Assembly (NCBI GenBank): GCA_020632995.1
Contig: JACKEN010000006.1
Coordinates: 186,001-250,000 of the forward strand
Source: Deltaproteobacteria bacterium
Lineage (GTDB): Bacteria > Myxococcota > Kuafuiibacteriia > Kuafuiibacteriales > Kuafuiibacteriaceae
Direction: 5' to 3'
DNA length: 64,000 bases
The notes beneath the pieces are model-generated. The model had not been told where the DNA came from and did not search any database. It worked only from the letters and a program-made list of their open reading frames with translations. Below are positions 43,342 through 52,383 of the stretch, piece by piece (the stretch's first letter is position 1; every line of letters begins with the position of its first letter). The position numbers and the translations under genes were made by a program.

Positions 43342-44504
43342 GGCGGCTGACGGTCGCGCTCGCGCTCCTCCTGTTGCCTCGGGTGGCCGCCGCCATCCCG
43401 GACTACTGCTACGACTACAACGATCAGGACCACGACGGGTACGTGTACGGCCTGACCGGCGCGGTCTGCCCGCGCGACGACTGTGACGACCACGACCCCA
43501 ACGTCCATCCCGGCGCGACCGAGGTGTGCGGCGACGGGATCGACCAGGACTGCGACGGGCACGACCTGCCGTGCGGCCCGGTCGACGCAGACGGCGACGG
43601 GTACCTGCCGGTGAGCGGGGGTGGCGACGACTGCAACGACTCGGACGCCTCGGTGCACCCGGGCGCGATGGAGATCTGCGGGGACGGCAAGGACAACGAC
43701 TGCGTCGGCGGCGACCTGATGTGCGCCCAGGACGCGGACGGTGATGGCTTCGGCGCGGTGGCCTCGGGCGGGCTCGACTGCGATGACACCCGCGCGGACG
43801 TCCACCCGCACGCGCTCGAGGTGTGCGGTGATGGCGTCGATCAGGACTGCGCGGACGGCGATCCGCCGTGCCAGGCCGACATCGACGGCGACGGCCATGG
43901 CAACCCCACCATGGGCGGGGACGACTGCGACGACTTCGATCGCGGCACCTACCCGGGCGCGGTGGAGGTCTGCGGCGACGGCCGCGATCAGGACTGCGAC
44001 GGGCAGGACCTGCCGTGCGGGCTGGTGGCGGACGCCGACGGCGACGGGCACGACCGCATCGAGGCGGGGGGCGACGACTGCGACGACAGCGCGCCGGGCG
44101 TGTACCCGGGCGCAGCGGAGGTCTGCGACGACGAGATCGACCAGGACTGCAACGGGCGCGACCTCTCGTGCGGGTCGCTGTCGGGCGACGCCGACGCGGA
44201 CGGCTACCTGAGCTTCGAGGCGGGCGGCACCGACTGCAACGACAACGACGCCGCGGCCTACCCGGGGGCGCCCGAGGTGTGCGGCGACGCGCGGGACCAG
44301 GACTGCGACGGCCGCGACGCGGTGCTCGGGGTGGACGAGGGCTGCAGCGTGCTCCCCCCCACCAACCCCGCCTTCAAGGACGCCCCGGTGGTGGTGCTGG
44401 GGGGCGAGGCCGCCCCCGAGTCGTGCCGCGCGGTGGGCGGCAGCGCCGGGCTGTGGTGGCTCGCGGTGGGGCTGGTCGCGCTGACCTGGCGCCGGCGCCG
44501 CTGA
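43338..44504 (+). CDS. second MopE-like metal-binding repeat protein
   Basis: 388 residues, paralogue of the preceding protein: signal peptide RLTVALALLLLPRVAAA, then repeats from residue about 25 to 340 with the same D-x-D-x-D-G, D-C-D-D and C-G-D-G-x-D-Q-D-C pattern, more regular than in the first protein. The C-terminal tail is ESCRAVGGSAGLWWLAV followed by a hydrophobic run and Arg4, a single-Cys MYXO-CTERM-like end. GTG start overlaps the previous stop (GTGA). Tandem duplication followed by divergence is the simplest origin. Confidence 0.88.
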   Translation: MRRLTVALALLLLPRVAAAIPDYCYDYNDQDHDGYVYGLTGAVCPRDDCDDHDPNVHPGATEVCGDGIDQDCDGHDLPCGPVDADGDGYLPVSGGGDDCNDSDASVHPGAMEICGDGKDNDCVGGDLMCAQDADGDGFGAVASGGLDCDDTRADVHPHALEVCGDGVDQDCADGDPPCQADIDGDGHGNPTMGGDDCDDFDRGTYPGAVEVCGDGRDQDCDGQDLPCGLVADADGDGHDRIEAGGDDCDDSAPGVYPGAAEVCDDEIDQDCNGRDLSCGSLSGDADADGYLSFEAGGTDCNDNDAAAYPGAPEVCGDARDQDCDGRDAVLGVDEGCSVLPPTNPAFKDAPVVVLGGEAAPESCRAVGGSAGLWWLAVGLVALTWRRRR

Positions 44505-44520
44505 GCTGAGGACGACGCAA

Positions 44521-45096
44521 GTGAGCTTTCATAGACTGGCCGCCGCGGCCACCCTGCTCGTGGCCGGCTGCGCGACGGGCGAGGATCCCGAGCCCGCGAC
44601 CCACGTGGACATCGCGTTCTTCGAGTGCCAGGTGCAGCCGATCCTGGATCGCAGCTGCGCCTTCGTGGCCTGCCACGGCGACCCGGCGCGGCCCTTCTTC
44701 GTGTACTCGATGTCGAAGACGCGGCTGGCGGGGGACGACCTGCTCGGTGAGGTGCTCACCGACAAGGAGCTGTGCGCGAACTTCTACCGAGCTCGCGCCC
44801 TCGCGGTGGTGCCGGCGGCGGAGTCGCAGCTCATCACCAAGCCGACGACCCTCGACGGGCTCTACAGCCAGTACCACGAGGGCAACTACCTCTTCGAGCC
44901 GGACGGGCCCGAGGTGCGGTGCCTGACCGCGTGGATGGCCGGGGCGCTCGCCCCCGAGGAGTTGGCGCCGGCCCCGGAGGAGTGTCAGCTCCCCTGGCGG
45001 GTGGACGGGGCAGGGCGACAGCCGTCTTGCCAGCCGCGCAGGCTGGATTGCGAGGCGGCCCTGCGCGGGCCCGATCTGCCGGAGAGCGGCTCATGA
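44521..45096 (+). CDS. lipoprotein with unusual haem-like motif
   Basis: 191 residues. Lipoprotein signal LAAAATLLVAGC (Cys 17). The motif SCAFVACHGD is CX4CH, reminiscent of the cytochrome-like modules of secreted myxobacterial and planctomycete proteins; four residues between the cysteines is not the standard two, so haem attachment is uncertain. Further cysteines (KELCANF, VRCLTAWM) may form disulphides. The VRCLTAWMAGAL phrase resembles the C-terminal helix of such cytochrome domains. GTG 44521 follows TGAGGA. Overlaps the next gene (ATGA). Confidence 0.72.
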   Translation: MSFHRLAAAATLLVAGCATGEDPEPATHVDIAFFECQVQPILDRSCAFVACHGDPARPFFVYSMSKTRLAGDDLLGEVLTDKELCANFYRARALAVVPAAESQLITKPTTLDGLYSQYHEGNYLFEPDGPEVRCLTAWMAGALAPEELAPAPEECQLPWRVDGAGRQPSCQPRRLDCEAALRGPDLPESGS

Positions 45097-45896
45097 GGGC
45101 GCTGGTCTTCATCGTGGTGGCGCTGGCGTTGCCGTCTGGGGCGCTCGCCTACTCCGACGGCAGCACCTTCGCCCGAGATCCGTCGGTCGACACCACCGGC
45201 GGGGGCGGGGGCATCTACTTCACCGGCTCGCCGCGCCAGCACGGCCTGGACTGCGCGGTGTGCCACGTGGGCGGCCCCACCGACATCGAGGTCGAGATCT
45301 CGGCCCTCTTGCGGGGCGAGCCCGAGGACCTGTTCGGGCTCGGCTACGAGCCGGGCGGACTCTACGAGATCCAGGTCGCCTTCGCCGAGGATCGCCTGGC
45401 CCCCGAGGGGGGCTGCGAGGGCGCGGAGGACGAGCCGTGTGACATCAACGCCTTCGCGATCGAGCTCCTCGACGGGCAGGCCGAGCCGGCCGGCATCGTG
45501 TGCCCCGAGGAGCCCACCGGCGACGGTTGCGGCGGCTGCCGCAACCACCGAACGCAAGGCACGTTGACGGACGCGGAGTGCAGCGTCATCGTGGCCGACG
45601 CCTTCGACGGGGTGACCTTCAAGTGGCGGAACGGGGTCACCTCGTACAGCTTCTTCTGGCGGGCCCCGACCGACGCGGTGGGGCCGGTGACCGTGTACGT
45701 CTCCGGGGTCGACGGCCGGGGCAAGGAGTCCGAGGACGGCGAGATCACCACCTACCGCAACGACGGGGTGGTGACCGCGCAGCGCACCATCGGCGACGTC
45801 GGAATCGGCGGGGGCAGCTGCCAGAGCGGGCCCGGCCCGGCGGGCGCCTGGCTCCTCGTGCTCGGGCTGTTGGGGCTCAGGTCCCGTCGTCGATGA
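45093..45896 (+). CDS. secreted protein with CxxCH motif and MYXO-CTERM tail
   Basis: 267 residues: signal peptide (LVFIVVALALPSGALA), one canonical haem motif CAVCH at about 55, then a beta-sandwich-like domain (GYEPGGLYEIQVAFAEDRL, FKWRNGVTSYSFFWRAP, GPVTVYVSGVDG) that resembles Reeler/choice-of-anchor domains. The end, SCQSGPGPAGAWLLVLGLLG then R-S-R-R-R, is a good MYXO-CTERM tail. With the upstream CX4CH lipoprotein it makes a small haem-protein pair in the MopE-like operon. The 3' end overlaps the convergent DUF4340 gene by 20 bp. Confidence 0.8.
   Translation: MRALVFIVVALALPSGALAYSDGSTFARDPSVDTTGGGGGIYFTGSPRQHGLDCAVCHVGGPTDIEVEISALLRGEPEDLFGLGYEPGGLYEIQVAFAEDRLAPEGGCEGAEDEPCDINAFAIELLDGQAEPAGIVCPEEPTGDGCGGCRNHRTQGTLTDAECSVIVADAFDGVTFKWRNGVTSYSFFWRAPTDAVGPVTVYVSGVDGRGKESEDGEITTYRNDGVVTAQRTIGDVGIGGGSCQSGPGPAGAWLLVLGLLGLRSRRR
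45525..45546. repeat. inverted repeat inside the CxxCH protein gene
   Basis: A 9-bp perfect stem (GGTTGCGGC pairing with GCCGCAACC) and a 4-base loop. It sits in the codons for a Gly/Cys-rich turn (GDGCGGCRNH), so base symmetry may only reflect that composition. Confidence 0.4.
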
Positions 45897-47298
45897 GCTC
45901 GGCCGGGGTGGCGGGGAAGACCTGGACCTTGGCAGCGGAGATGATCCCGACCCGGGTGGCCTCCGCCGCCTGCACGAACACGTGATCGTCGTCGACCATG
46001 TTGCCAACCCGCACGTCGGCGAGGACGCCGCCGTCCTCACCGTAGAAGATGGCTCGCCGGTTCCACGGTTCGAGCAGCCACTCCAGCCGCTGGGCCTTGG
46101 TGGATACGTCGGTCTTCCATGAGTTCACCCGCAGGCCCGAGAACGCCCGGACCAGCGCGTCCGCCTTCCACGCCCGGGCCGCGGCGGCCTGCGGCGCGCT
46201 CATCTGCCACGCGTCGCCGTTGCGGTTGAGCTCGATCGCGGGCTGCTGCGAGATCTCGAGCCGGACCTTCGTCACCGCGGACGGCGCGAAGCGGCTCAGG
46301 GTGCGGTCGCGGTAGTCGGCGGCGCCGTGCCGGACCTTCTCGAGGATCCCGGCGGGGAGGGCCAGCACGGTGGTGGTGCCCTCGACCCAGGCCACCTCGG
46401 TCGCGGCGCTCGCGTCGGCCTCGGTGAAGCGCCCCAGCCGGGCCTTGCGCCTGGCGCCCCCCTCGAGCTCCACCTCGATCGTCAGCGCGTCTTCGCCGTC
46501 CAGGCCGTAGGTGGCGGCGTCGGCGGGGGCGTAGGCGTCGGTGAGGTAGCGCTCGGCCTTGGCCTCCTTGGTGAGGGCGACCAGGACGCCCCCCACGAGG
46601 CCGTCGTCGGCGCGGATGGCCTCGGTGAGCCCCTCACCCTCGGCCGTCCACGCGTTGCCGTCGCTCACCAGCCCCACCCGCCGCGCGTCGTGGGCGGTGA
46701 CCAGGACGCGCCGCACCTTCATGGTGGGGACGGGGAACACGCGCGGATCGCGGAACTCGTCGAGCTTTCGATCCAGCGCCCAGTAGAACTCCTTGTCGGA
46801 GAGCCCGACCCGCTTCTTCGCGACGTCGGTCACCGGGTACCTGCCCACCATCTTGTTGAGGGCTCCGACGAAGAGGACCTTCTCGCCCCCCGCCTGCAGG
46901 TCGACCTGCATCGTGATCCGAGGGCGCTCGAGGCCGGCCCGGCGGAGATCCTCGGGCCCGGCGTCGTCGGTGACGATCGGGTCCATGATCAGCCCCGCCA
47001 TCCGGTCGAGCGCGGCTTCGATCGCCTGGACGTCGGCCGGCCACCGGACCGGCTCGGTGAGCACCCAGCCGAAGACCTCGTCCCGCGTGAAGGCGAGGGT
47101 CGACGTAGGGGCCGCGATGCGGCCGGAGGCGACGTGGTCGCGACCGAAGTGGAAGAGGCGCTTTTGGTCCTGCGCCTCCTTGAAGCGCTCGTCCGGCGTC
47201 TTGACCTTGGTCTTCAGGGTGTAGAGCGCGGCGCCGCCGCCCCCGCCGAGCAGGACCAGGGCGGTGACGAGGTTCTTCTGTACTCGGGTCAAGGCCAC
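45877..47298 (-). CDS. DUF4340 domain protein of the Gld-type ABC cluster
   Basis: 473 residues. N-terminal signal anchor (NLVTALVLLGGGGGAALYTL), then long beta-rich DUF4340 repeats (GLERPRITMQVDLQAGGEKV, YGLDGEDALTIEVELEGGAR). Family members stand downstream of gldG and are expected in the periplasm. It starts at GTG 47298, one base inside the gldG stop (TAG/GTG), and is the last gene of the operon. Confidence 0.87.
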   Translation of the reverse strand: MALTRVQKNLVTALVLLGGGGGAALYTLKTKVKTPDERFKEAQDQKRLFHFGRDHVASGRIAAPTSTLAFTRDEVFGWVLTEPVRWPADVQAIEAALDRMAGLIMDPIVTDDAGPEDLRRAGLERPRITMQVDLQAGGEKVLFVGALNKMVGRYPVTDVAKKRVGLSDKEFYWALDRKLDEFRDPRVFPVPTMKVRRVLVTAHDARRVGLVSDGNAWTAEGEGLTEAIRADDGLVGGVLVALTKEAKAERYLTDAYAPADAATYGLDGEDALTIEVELEGGARRKARLGRFTEADASAATEVAWVEGTTTVLALPAGILEKVRHGAADYRDRTLSRFAPSAVTKVRLEISQQPAIELNRNGDAWQMSAPQAAAARAWKADALVRAFSGLRVNSWKTDVSTKAQRLEWLLEPWNRRAIFYGEDGGVLADVRVGNMVDDDHVFVQAAEATRVGIISAAKVQVFPATPAELIDDGT

Positions 47299-48914
47299 TA
47301 CTTCCTCCGGCGGACTGCCCAGACGCTGAACCCGAAGCCCACGATGAGCAGGGGCAGCAGGTTCACGCTGAAGAACATGATGCCGTACTGCTGCGCCTCG
47401 GTGATCGGGAGGCGGTCCCCGGTGCGGGACTTCGGCCGCACGCTGATGCGGTCTTCGTCGCCGATGGTCCAGCTCACCATGTTCTGGAAGAGGTCCCGGT
47501 GGGCCCCCATGGTGATGAAGCGGTTGTTGGCGAAGTGGAGGTCACCCACCACCACCATCCGCGCCTCGTCGTTCACCTTGCCGGCCACCGTCGCGGTCTT
47601 CTTGGTCACCGCCACCGCGAGCGACACCGGCCCCGGCACGTCGCCTTCGCCCCGCTCCGGCGCCCCGCCGTCGCGCCAGTTCATGTCGCCCCACGAGGTG
47701 GGGCTGGTCTTGAACAGCGGCACCACCTCGAGGTTGGCCAGGCCGACCTTCGGGAGCACGCTCCGGCTCCGGTAGAACAGGGACGCCGCGCTCTTGAGCT
47801 TGTTGGTGATCGGGTGCGGCTCGTACTTGGTGATCACCGGCGACTCGTAGCCGAAGCCCTTCGCCCGCCCGGTGGGGTTGGGCTCGAGCACGAGGTCGTC
47901 GTCCACCATGACCCCGAAGGGGCGCCAGATGGACTCCATCCCGTAGTCGAGGCCGGGCTCGAGGAGCACCACCACCCGGCCGCCGCGGTTGAGCCACACC
48001 TTGAGGGTCTCGACCTCGTTGGGGAACAGCGCGCTCTTGGCGCCGGCGACCACCACCGCGGAGGCGTCCTTGGGCACGTTCTCCTTGTCGAGCAGCGAGA
48101 GCGACTCGACCGTGAAGCCCTCGTTGCGGAGCTGGGAGGCGGCCATGGCGTAGCCGTCCTCGGCCTGCCCGTCGTCGATGGTGGGCTCCCCGTGCCCGGT
48201 GAGGAAATACACCTTGCGCGGGGGGCGCTCCGCCACCTTGATGAGGGCGTTGGTGATGTCCTCCTCGGTGGGGGCTCGGATCTTCGCCACCTGACCGGAC
48301 TCGCTCTCGAACACGATGCGGGGGCTGGAGTTGTTGAGGTCCAGCCGCGCGATCAGCTCGGGCGGCGGCGCGTCGGGGTTGACGAACACCAGCTCCACCT
48401 TGTCGGTGTGCATCCGGTAGAGGTTCACCGACTCCTCGAGCACCTGGCGGGCGCCCTCGGTGGAGCGGAAGAAGCCGTAGATCGTGACCTTCTGGGTGAG
48501 CGCCTCGGCAACCTGGGTTGACTGCTCGTGGAGGGTGTAGAGCTTGTCGCGGGTGAGGTCCCACTCCTTGGGGTCCTGGGCCGTGAAGTAGTTCAAGGTG
48601 GCGAGGGCGGCGAAGACGCCGGCCACGATGGCCACCTCGAGCACCACCAGGGTGGTGGAGCGGCCGCCGACCGCCCGGAGCATGGTCTTCCAGTTGGTGG
48701 CCGCGTAGAACACCAGGCCCACCGCGCCCACCAGGAGGTTGCCGGTGGCGAGGGGCAGGGCGCCGGGATCGAGGGCGTAGAGCACCACCCCGAAGATGGC
48801 GGCGGTGAGGCCGAGGACGCCGGCCACCAGGCCCACCGTGGCCACGGCCGAGGTCTGGGCGAGCGCGCCCTCCTGGGAGCGGGCCTCGCCCGGGGTCTTG
48901 GGCGTGTCGTTCAT
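47298..48914 (-). CDS. GldG-like ABC-associated membrane protein
   Basis: 538 residues. Three N-terminal hydrophobic segments (TVGLVAGVLGLTAAIFGVVLY, LLVGAVGLVFYAA, LVVLEVAIVAGVFAALATLN), a long extracytoplasmic ABC_transp_aux domain (TRDKLYTLHEQSTQVAEAL, VYFLTGHGEPTID, WLNRGGRVVVLLEPGLDYGM), and a C-terminal span (VNLLPLLIVGFGFSVWAV). ATG 48914 overlaps the permease stop (ATGA). In Bacteroidota GldG works with GldA and GldF in gliding; in myxobacteria such clusters are common but not all serve motility. Confidence 0.9.
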   Translation of the reverse strand: MNDTPKTPGEARSQEGALAQTSAVATVGLVAGVLGLTAAIFGVVLYALDPGALPLATGNLLVGAVGLVFYAATNWKTMLRAVGGRSTTLVVLEVAIVAGVFAALATLNYFTAQDPKEWDLTRDKLYTLHEQSTQVAEALTQKVTIYGFFRSTEGARQVLEESVNLYRMHTDKVELVFVNPDAPPPELIARLDLNNSSPRIVFESESGQVAKIRAPTEEDITNALIKVAERPPRKVYFLTGHGEPTIDDGQAEDGYAMAASQLRNEGFTVESLSLLDKENVPKDASAVVVAGAKSALFPNEVETLKVWLNRGGRVVVLLEPGLDYGMESIWRPFGVMVDDDLVLEPNPTGRAKGFGYESPVITKYEPHPITNKLKSAASLFYRSRSVLPKVGLANLEVVPLFKTSPTSWGDMNWRDGGAPERGEGDVPGPVSLAVAVTKKTATVAGKVNDEARMVVVGDLHFANNRFITMGAHRDLFQNMVSWTIGDEDRISVRPKSRTGDRLPITEAQQYGIMFFSVNLLPLLIVGFGFSVWAVRRRK

Positions 48915-49705
48915 CGCCACCGGTGCGACTCCACCACCCGATGGGTGAGCAAGAGGAGGAAGGCCACCAAGCTCCCGAAGTACACGAGGTCGGACAGGAG
49001 CAGGCGCCCCAGGACCCCGCGGCTCACGTGGGTGAGGGGGCTCAGGTAGTCCACCACCGAGCGCCAGTCACCCTCGAGGCGGCCGGCGATGAAGGGCAGG
49101 ACGAAGGCCAGGAGCAGCACCGCGAACGTGAGCACCGCGGCCACGATCTGGGACTCGGTGAGGGACGAGATGAACAGGCCGATCGCGGCGAAGGTCAGGC
49201 CGAGCAGGAACACCATCAGGAGGCCGGACCACACCGGCATCCACTCCACCGCCGACCCCTCGCCCGAGCTGGTGCCGTAGACGTGGAGGATGAGCGGGAA
49301 GACGAGCGGGAGCAGGCTCATCACGAGCATCATGAAGGCCACCCCGAAGAACTTCCCGAGCACGATCTCGAGGGAGTTCACCGGCGCGGTCATCAACAGC
49401 TCGAAGGTCCGGTTCGACTTCTCCTCCGCGAACAGGCGCATGGTGAGGAAGGGGACGAAGAACAGGAACATCCAGTAGCCGGTGCTGAGCATGGGCTGGA
49501 TGATCGCGTCGTTGAAGTTGAGCTGCTCCAACAGCTGCGGCTGCTGCTGCCCCAGGTAGTACTGGGTCATCTGCTGGTAGCGGTTGAGGGTGGTGACGAA
49601 CACCAGGCCCATCAGGAACGTGTAGGCGCCGAAGCCGAGGTACCCGATGGTGGTGGTGAAGTAGATCGAGAGCTCCTTCCGAGCGATGGTGAGGATGTTC
49701 CGCAT
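48911..49705 (-). CDS. GldF-like ABC-2 permease
   Basis: 264 residues and about six spans. Landmarks: an N-terminal amphipathic ILTIARKELSIYFTTTIGY, and the ABC-2 phrase RLFAEEKSNRTFELLMTAPV followed by LGKFFGVAFMMLVMSLLPL. ATG 49705 overlaps the ATPase stop (TGATG). With the ATPase it forms the export core; substrate unknown. Confidence 0.92.
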   Translation of the reverse strand: MRNILTIARKELSIYFTTTIGYLGFGAYTFLMGLVFVTTLNRYQQMTQYYLGQQQPQLLEQLNFNDAIIQPMLSTGYWMFLFFVPFLTMRLFAEEKSNRTFELLMTAPVNSLEIVLGKFFGVAFMMLVMSLLPLVFPLILHVYGTSSGEGSAVEWMPVWSGLLMVFLLGLTFAAIGLFISSLTESQIVAAVLTFAVLLLAFVLPFIAGRLEGDWRSVVDYLSPLTHVSRGVLGRLLLSDLVYFGSLVAFLLLLTHRVVESHRWR

Positions 49706-50421
49706 CACGACACCGCCAGCTTGGTGAAGATCTGCTCGAGGGGGAGGTCGTGCTCCCGCTCGAGGTCCGCGAGCTTGGCGTCGGCCACGATGTGCCCCTT
49801 GGCGATCATGATGATGCGCTCGCAGGTTGCCTTGACCTCGCTGAGGATGTGCGTCGACAGGATGATGGTGTGCTTCTTGGACTCGCCGAGCTCCATGATG
49901 AGCTTGCGCACCTGATCGATCTGGATGGGGTCGAGGCCCACGGTGGGCTCGTCGAGGATGAGGACGTCGGGGTTGCGCAACAGGGCCTGCGCGATGCCCA
50001 CCCGCTGCCGGTAGCCCTTCGAGATGTTCCGGATGAGGCGCGGCAGGATGTGGTCGACCCCCGCCTTGGCCGCCACCCGCTCCACCTCGGCCTTCAGCTC
50101 CCGCCCCGGCACGCCCTTGAGGCGGGCCACGAAGAGCAGGTACCCGCGGACCGTCATGTCCAGGTAGACCGGAGGGATCTCGGGCAGATAACCGATGTGG
50201 CGCTTGACCGCGAGCGGGTCCTCGAAGACGTCCACTCCGGCTATCTTCACCTGCCCCTCGGTGGCCGGCATATAGCCGGAGAGGATGCGCATCGTGGTCG
50301 ACTTGCCCGCCCCGTTGGGGCCGAGGAAGCCCACGACCTCGCCTGGCTCCACCTGGAAGCTCAGGCCTTGAACCGCGACGTGGTCGCGATACCGCTTCGT
50401 CAGCCCACGGACCTCGATCAT
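49705..50421 (-). CDS. GldA-like ABC transporter ATPase
   Basis: 238 residues, complete ATPase: Walker A GPNGAGKST, Q-loop IGYLPEIPPVYLD, signature NISKGYRQRVGIAQ (K-G-Y in place of the usual G-G-Q), Walker B VLILDEPTVGLD, and the switch His in LSTHILSEVK. First gene of the four-gene Gld-type operon (ATPase, permease, GldG, DUF4340), each start overlapping the previous stop. Divergent from the gene at 50527 across 105 bp. Confidence 0.95.
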   Translation of the reverse strand: MIEVRGLTKRYRDHVAVQGLSFQVEPGEVVGFLGPNGAGKSTTMRILSGYMPATEGQVKIAGVDVFEDPLAVKRHIGYLPEIPPVYLDMTVRGYLLFVARLKGVPGRELKAEVERVAAKAGVDHILPRLIRNISKGYRQRVGIAQALLRNPDVLILDEPTVGLDPIQIDQVRKLIMELGESKKHTIILSTHILSEVKATCERIIMIAKGHIVADAKLADLEREHDLPLEQIFTKLAVS

Positions 50422-50526
50422 GCGGTTCCGAGCTCCGAAACAGGCCTCGTCGGCCCCGGAGCGCCTTGGGGTTACGTTCTAGGATTTCCTCTGTCAAGCC
50501 TTCGCCGATGTGCTAAGGCACCCCCT

Positions 50527-51231
50527 ATGAGCGGTATGGGGGGATTGACGCTCGAAGAGAAGGAGGTCTGTTGCGCCGATGGGCCGGCCGCAAGCGTAGT
50601 TGCTACGCTGGCCGAAGCCCTGGGGTATCGGGTCTCCCGCGGGGGCGCGTCCGCTGAGTTGGGCGTCTGCCGCGATCTCTGGGTGGTGGAGGCCACCGGG
50701 GCCGAGGCGCTGGCGCCCTACTTGGGGGCATCCCGGCTCCTCGTGGTCGCTCCGCGGCGCCTCCGGGCGGGCGAGGCCCAGCGCCTGCGCGCGGCCGGCG
50801 CCCACCGCGTCCTGGACGCCGAGGCCAGCCTCCTCGAGGCCGCCTTCGCCCTCACCGATCTCCTGTTCGTGACCTGTCACCACCAGCGGCGCTACGCCGA
50901 GGAGCGGGGTGGGATCGCGGTGACCTTCCTCGACGAGGCGGGCCAGCTCCAGCAAGGCAGGTTGACCGGCGTCGCCCACCGCGGCGGCCACGTCACCGCC
51001 GAGCAGGCCCCCCCCGAGGGCACCGCGGTGGTCCTCACCGCCGAGATCGGACCGTGGGAGGTCCCCATCCGCGGCAGGGTGGCTTTCGTGGACTCCGCGT
51101 TGAAGCCCGGCTTCGGCTTGGAGTTCGCGCTGGACGATCAGGCCCTCGCGCCGCGCATCGAGGCGTTCATGGGCGAGGGTCCGCGGGCGCGCCGCGCGCC
51201 GGAGCGCCCCGCGAGCGGCGTGCTCGCCTGA
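50527..51231 (+). CDS. hypothetical protein, possible degenerate PilZ domain
   Basis: 234 residues. The first 120 look like a receiver-like alpha/beta fold (SRLLVVAPRRLRAGEAQRLR, HRVLDAEASLLEAAFALTDL) without the acidic phosphorylation pocket. The second part (about 125-215) has the strand order of PilZ (IAVTFLDEAGQLQQGRLTG, EVPIRGRVAFVD, GFGLEFA), but the R-x3-R c-di-GMP switch is missing. Such pseudo-receiver plus PilZ-like proteins are frequent in myxobacteria. The function cannot be told from sequence. ATG 50527 was chosen by frame. Confidence 0.6.
   Translation: MSGMGGLTLEEKEVCCADGPAASVVATLAEALGYRVSRGGASAELGVCRDLWVVEATGAEALAPYLGASRLLVVAPRRLRAGEAQRLRAAGAHRVLDAEASLLEAAFALTDLLFVTCHHQRRYAEERGGIAVTFLDEAGQLQQGRLTGVAHRGGHVTAEQAPPEGTAVVLTAEIGPWEVPIRGRVAFVDSALKPGFGLEFALDDQALAPRIEAFMGEGPRARRAPERPASGVLA
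50590..50603. repeat. GCAA-N6-TTGC palindrome, copy 15
   Basis: GCAAGCGTAGTTGC, read as GCA AGC GTA GTT GCT ACG: four A/T-ending codons together. The right side also pairs with the middle (AGCGTAG with CTACGCT). Confidence 0.75.
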
Positions 51232-51255
51232 CCTCGCGTCGGCCTCCTGGTCGCG

Positions 51256-52383
51256 CTACGGATCTGCGCACACGCCGACCGCGCCCTCCAGCTGGCACTC
51301 CTGCGAGCTGTCGCGGCAGTCCGGATGCGCGCCTGGCGTGTTCGCTGGCCCGGCCGAGGCGCGGCAGAGGTCCGTGCATACGCCCGCCCCGGCGCCGATG
51401 CACTGCGACAGCGGCGCGCACTGGTCCGATGTCGCTAGCCCAGCCGCCGCGCAGTCCGAGCCGGGGGCGAGGTCTGGGACGCCCCGCAGGCACGCATCGG
51501 GCGGCGGAGGTACGGCGAAGGGATCGAACCAGGTCCCCGACACGCACGTCTGCCCCGCGTCGACGCACGTCCTTGCGCCATCGTACTCGCAAGGGGTCCG
51601 GCAGATCCCGCTCACGCAGAGGTCGGTCGCCGCGCAGTCACCGCCGAGCCCGCCCGTCTCGCGGCACGCGCGCCCGCACACGCCGAAGTCGCAGAACGTG
51701 AGCGCCGCGCAGTCGTCCGTCCGCTCGCACGCGCCGCCCTCGGCGGTGCTCCCCGCGGGCATGCACTGACCGCCCCCCGCACACCACTCGCCCGCCTCAC
51801 ACGCCGGATCGCTCCCCCACTCGGTACACGCGACCGTGCAGACCCCGTACTCCAAGGAGCCGAGGGTGAAGACGCACAGGTTCGCCCCCACGGCGTCACA
51901 TGTAGAGTAGTACGCGCCGCTCGGGGCGGCGCTGCAGAGCTGGCGACAGGTTCCTTCCTCGGTGCACACGAGCCCCTCGTCGCAGTCGGTCGCCGCGGCG
52001 CAGGGGGCGCGATGCGCGCCAGGCCCCGCTCGTTCGCAGCGCCCGATCCGTGCGCCATCACCTTGCGGCACACACCACTCGCCGATCGGACAGAGCGCGC
52101 TCAGGTCGACGTAGCAGCGCGCCCCCGAGCTCCCTGCGTCGGTGGCTCCTGCATCCATCGAGGCCGTCCCTGCGTCCGTGGCGACCCCGCCGTCCCTCGC
52201 ACCGCCCTGGCAGTCGGGCGATCCCGCGCAGCCCTCGTCGTCACAGTCGAAGCGCCCATCGCCGTCGTTGTCCGCGCGGTCGACGCAGTCGTTGGGCTCC
52301 GTGCCTTCGACGCGCGCCTCGGCGGTGCACGCGGCGACCGCGAACGTGATCAGCAACAGGGGGCCCCAGCTCTTCGGCGCCAT
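51256..52383 (-). CDS. Cys-rich lipoprotein, unknown
   Basis: 375 residues. Lipoprotein signal LLLITFAVAAC (Cys 19). A calcium-site-like DRADNDGDGRFDCDDEGC near 35-52 is followed by a Gly/Ala/Asp linker and then about 35 cysteines in small modules (PCAAATDCDEGLVCTEEGTC, RTDDCAALTFCDFGVC). These resemble the disulphide repeat modules of secreted myxobacterial proteins. No catalytic motif seen. Confidence 0.85.
   Translation of the reverse strand: MAPKSWGPLLLITFAVAACTAEARVEGTEPNDCVDRADNDGDGRFDCDDEGCAGSPDCQGGARDGGVATDAGTASMDAGATDAGSSGARCYVDLSALCPIGEWCVPQGDGARIGRCERAGPGAHRAPCAAATDCDEGLVCTEEGTCRQLCSAAPSGAYYSTCDAVGANLCVFTLGSLEYGVCTVACTEWGSDPACEAGEWCAGGGQCMPAGSTAEGGACERTDDCAALTFCDFGVCGRACRETGGLGGDCAATDLCVSGICRTPCEYDGARTCVDAGQTCVSGTWFDPFAVPPPPDACLRGVPDLAPGSDCAAAGLATSDQCAPLSQCIGAGAGVCTDLCRASAGPANTPGAHPDCRDSSQECQLEGAVGVCADP

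Noticed and set aside
51256..52383. Cys-rich lipoprotein as a cytochrome
   Set aside because: No CxxCH motif; the cysteines follow disulphide-module spacing.
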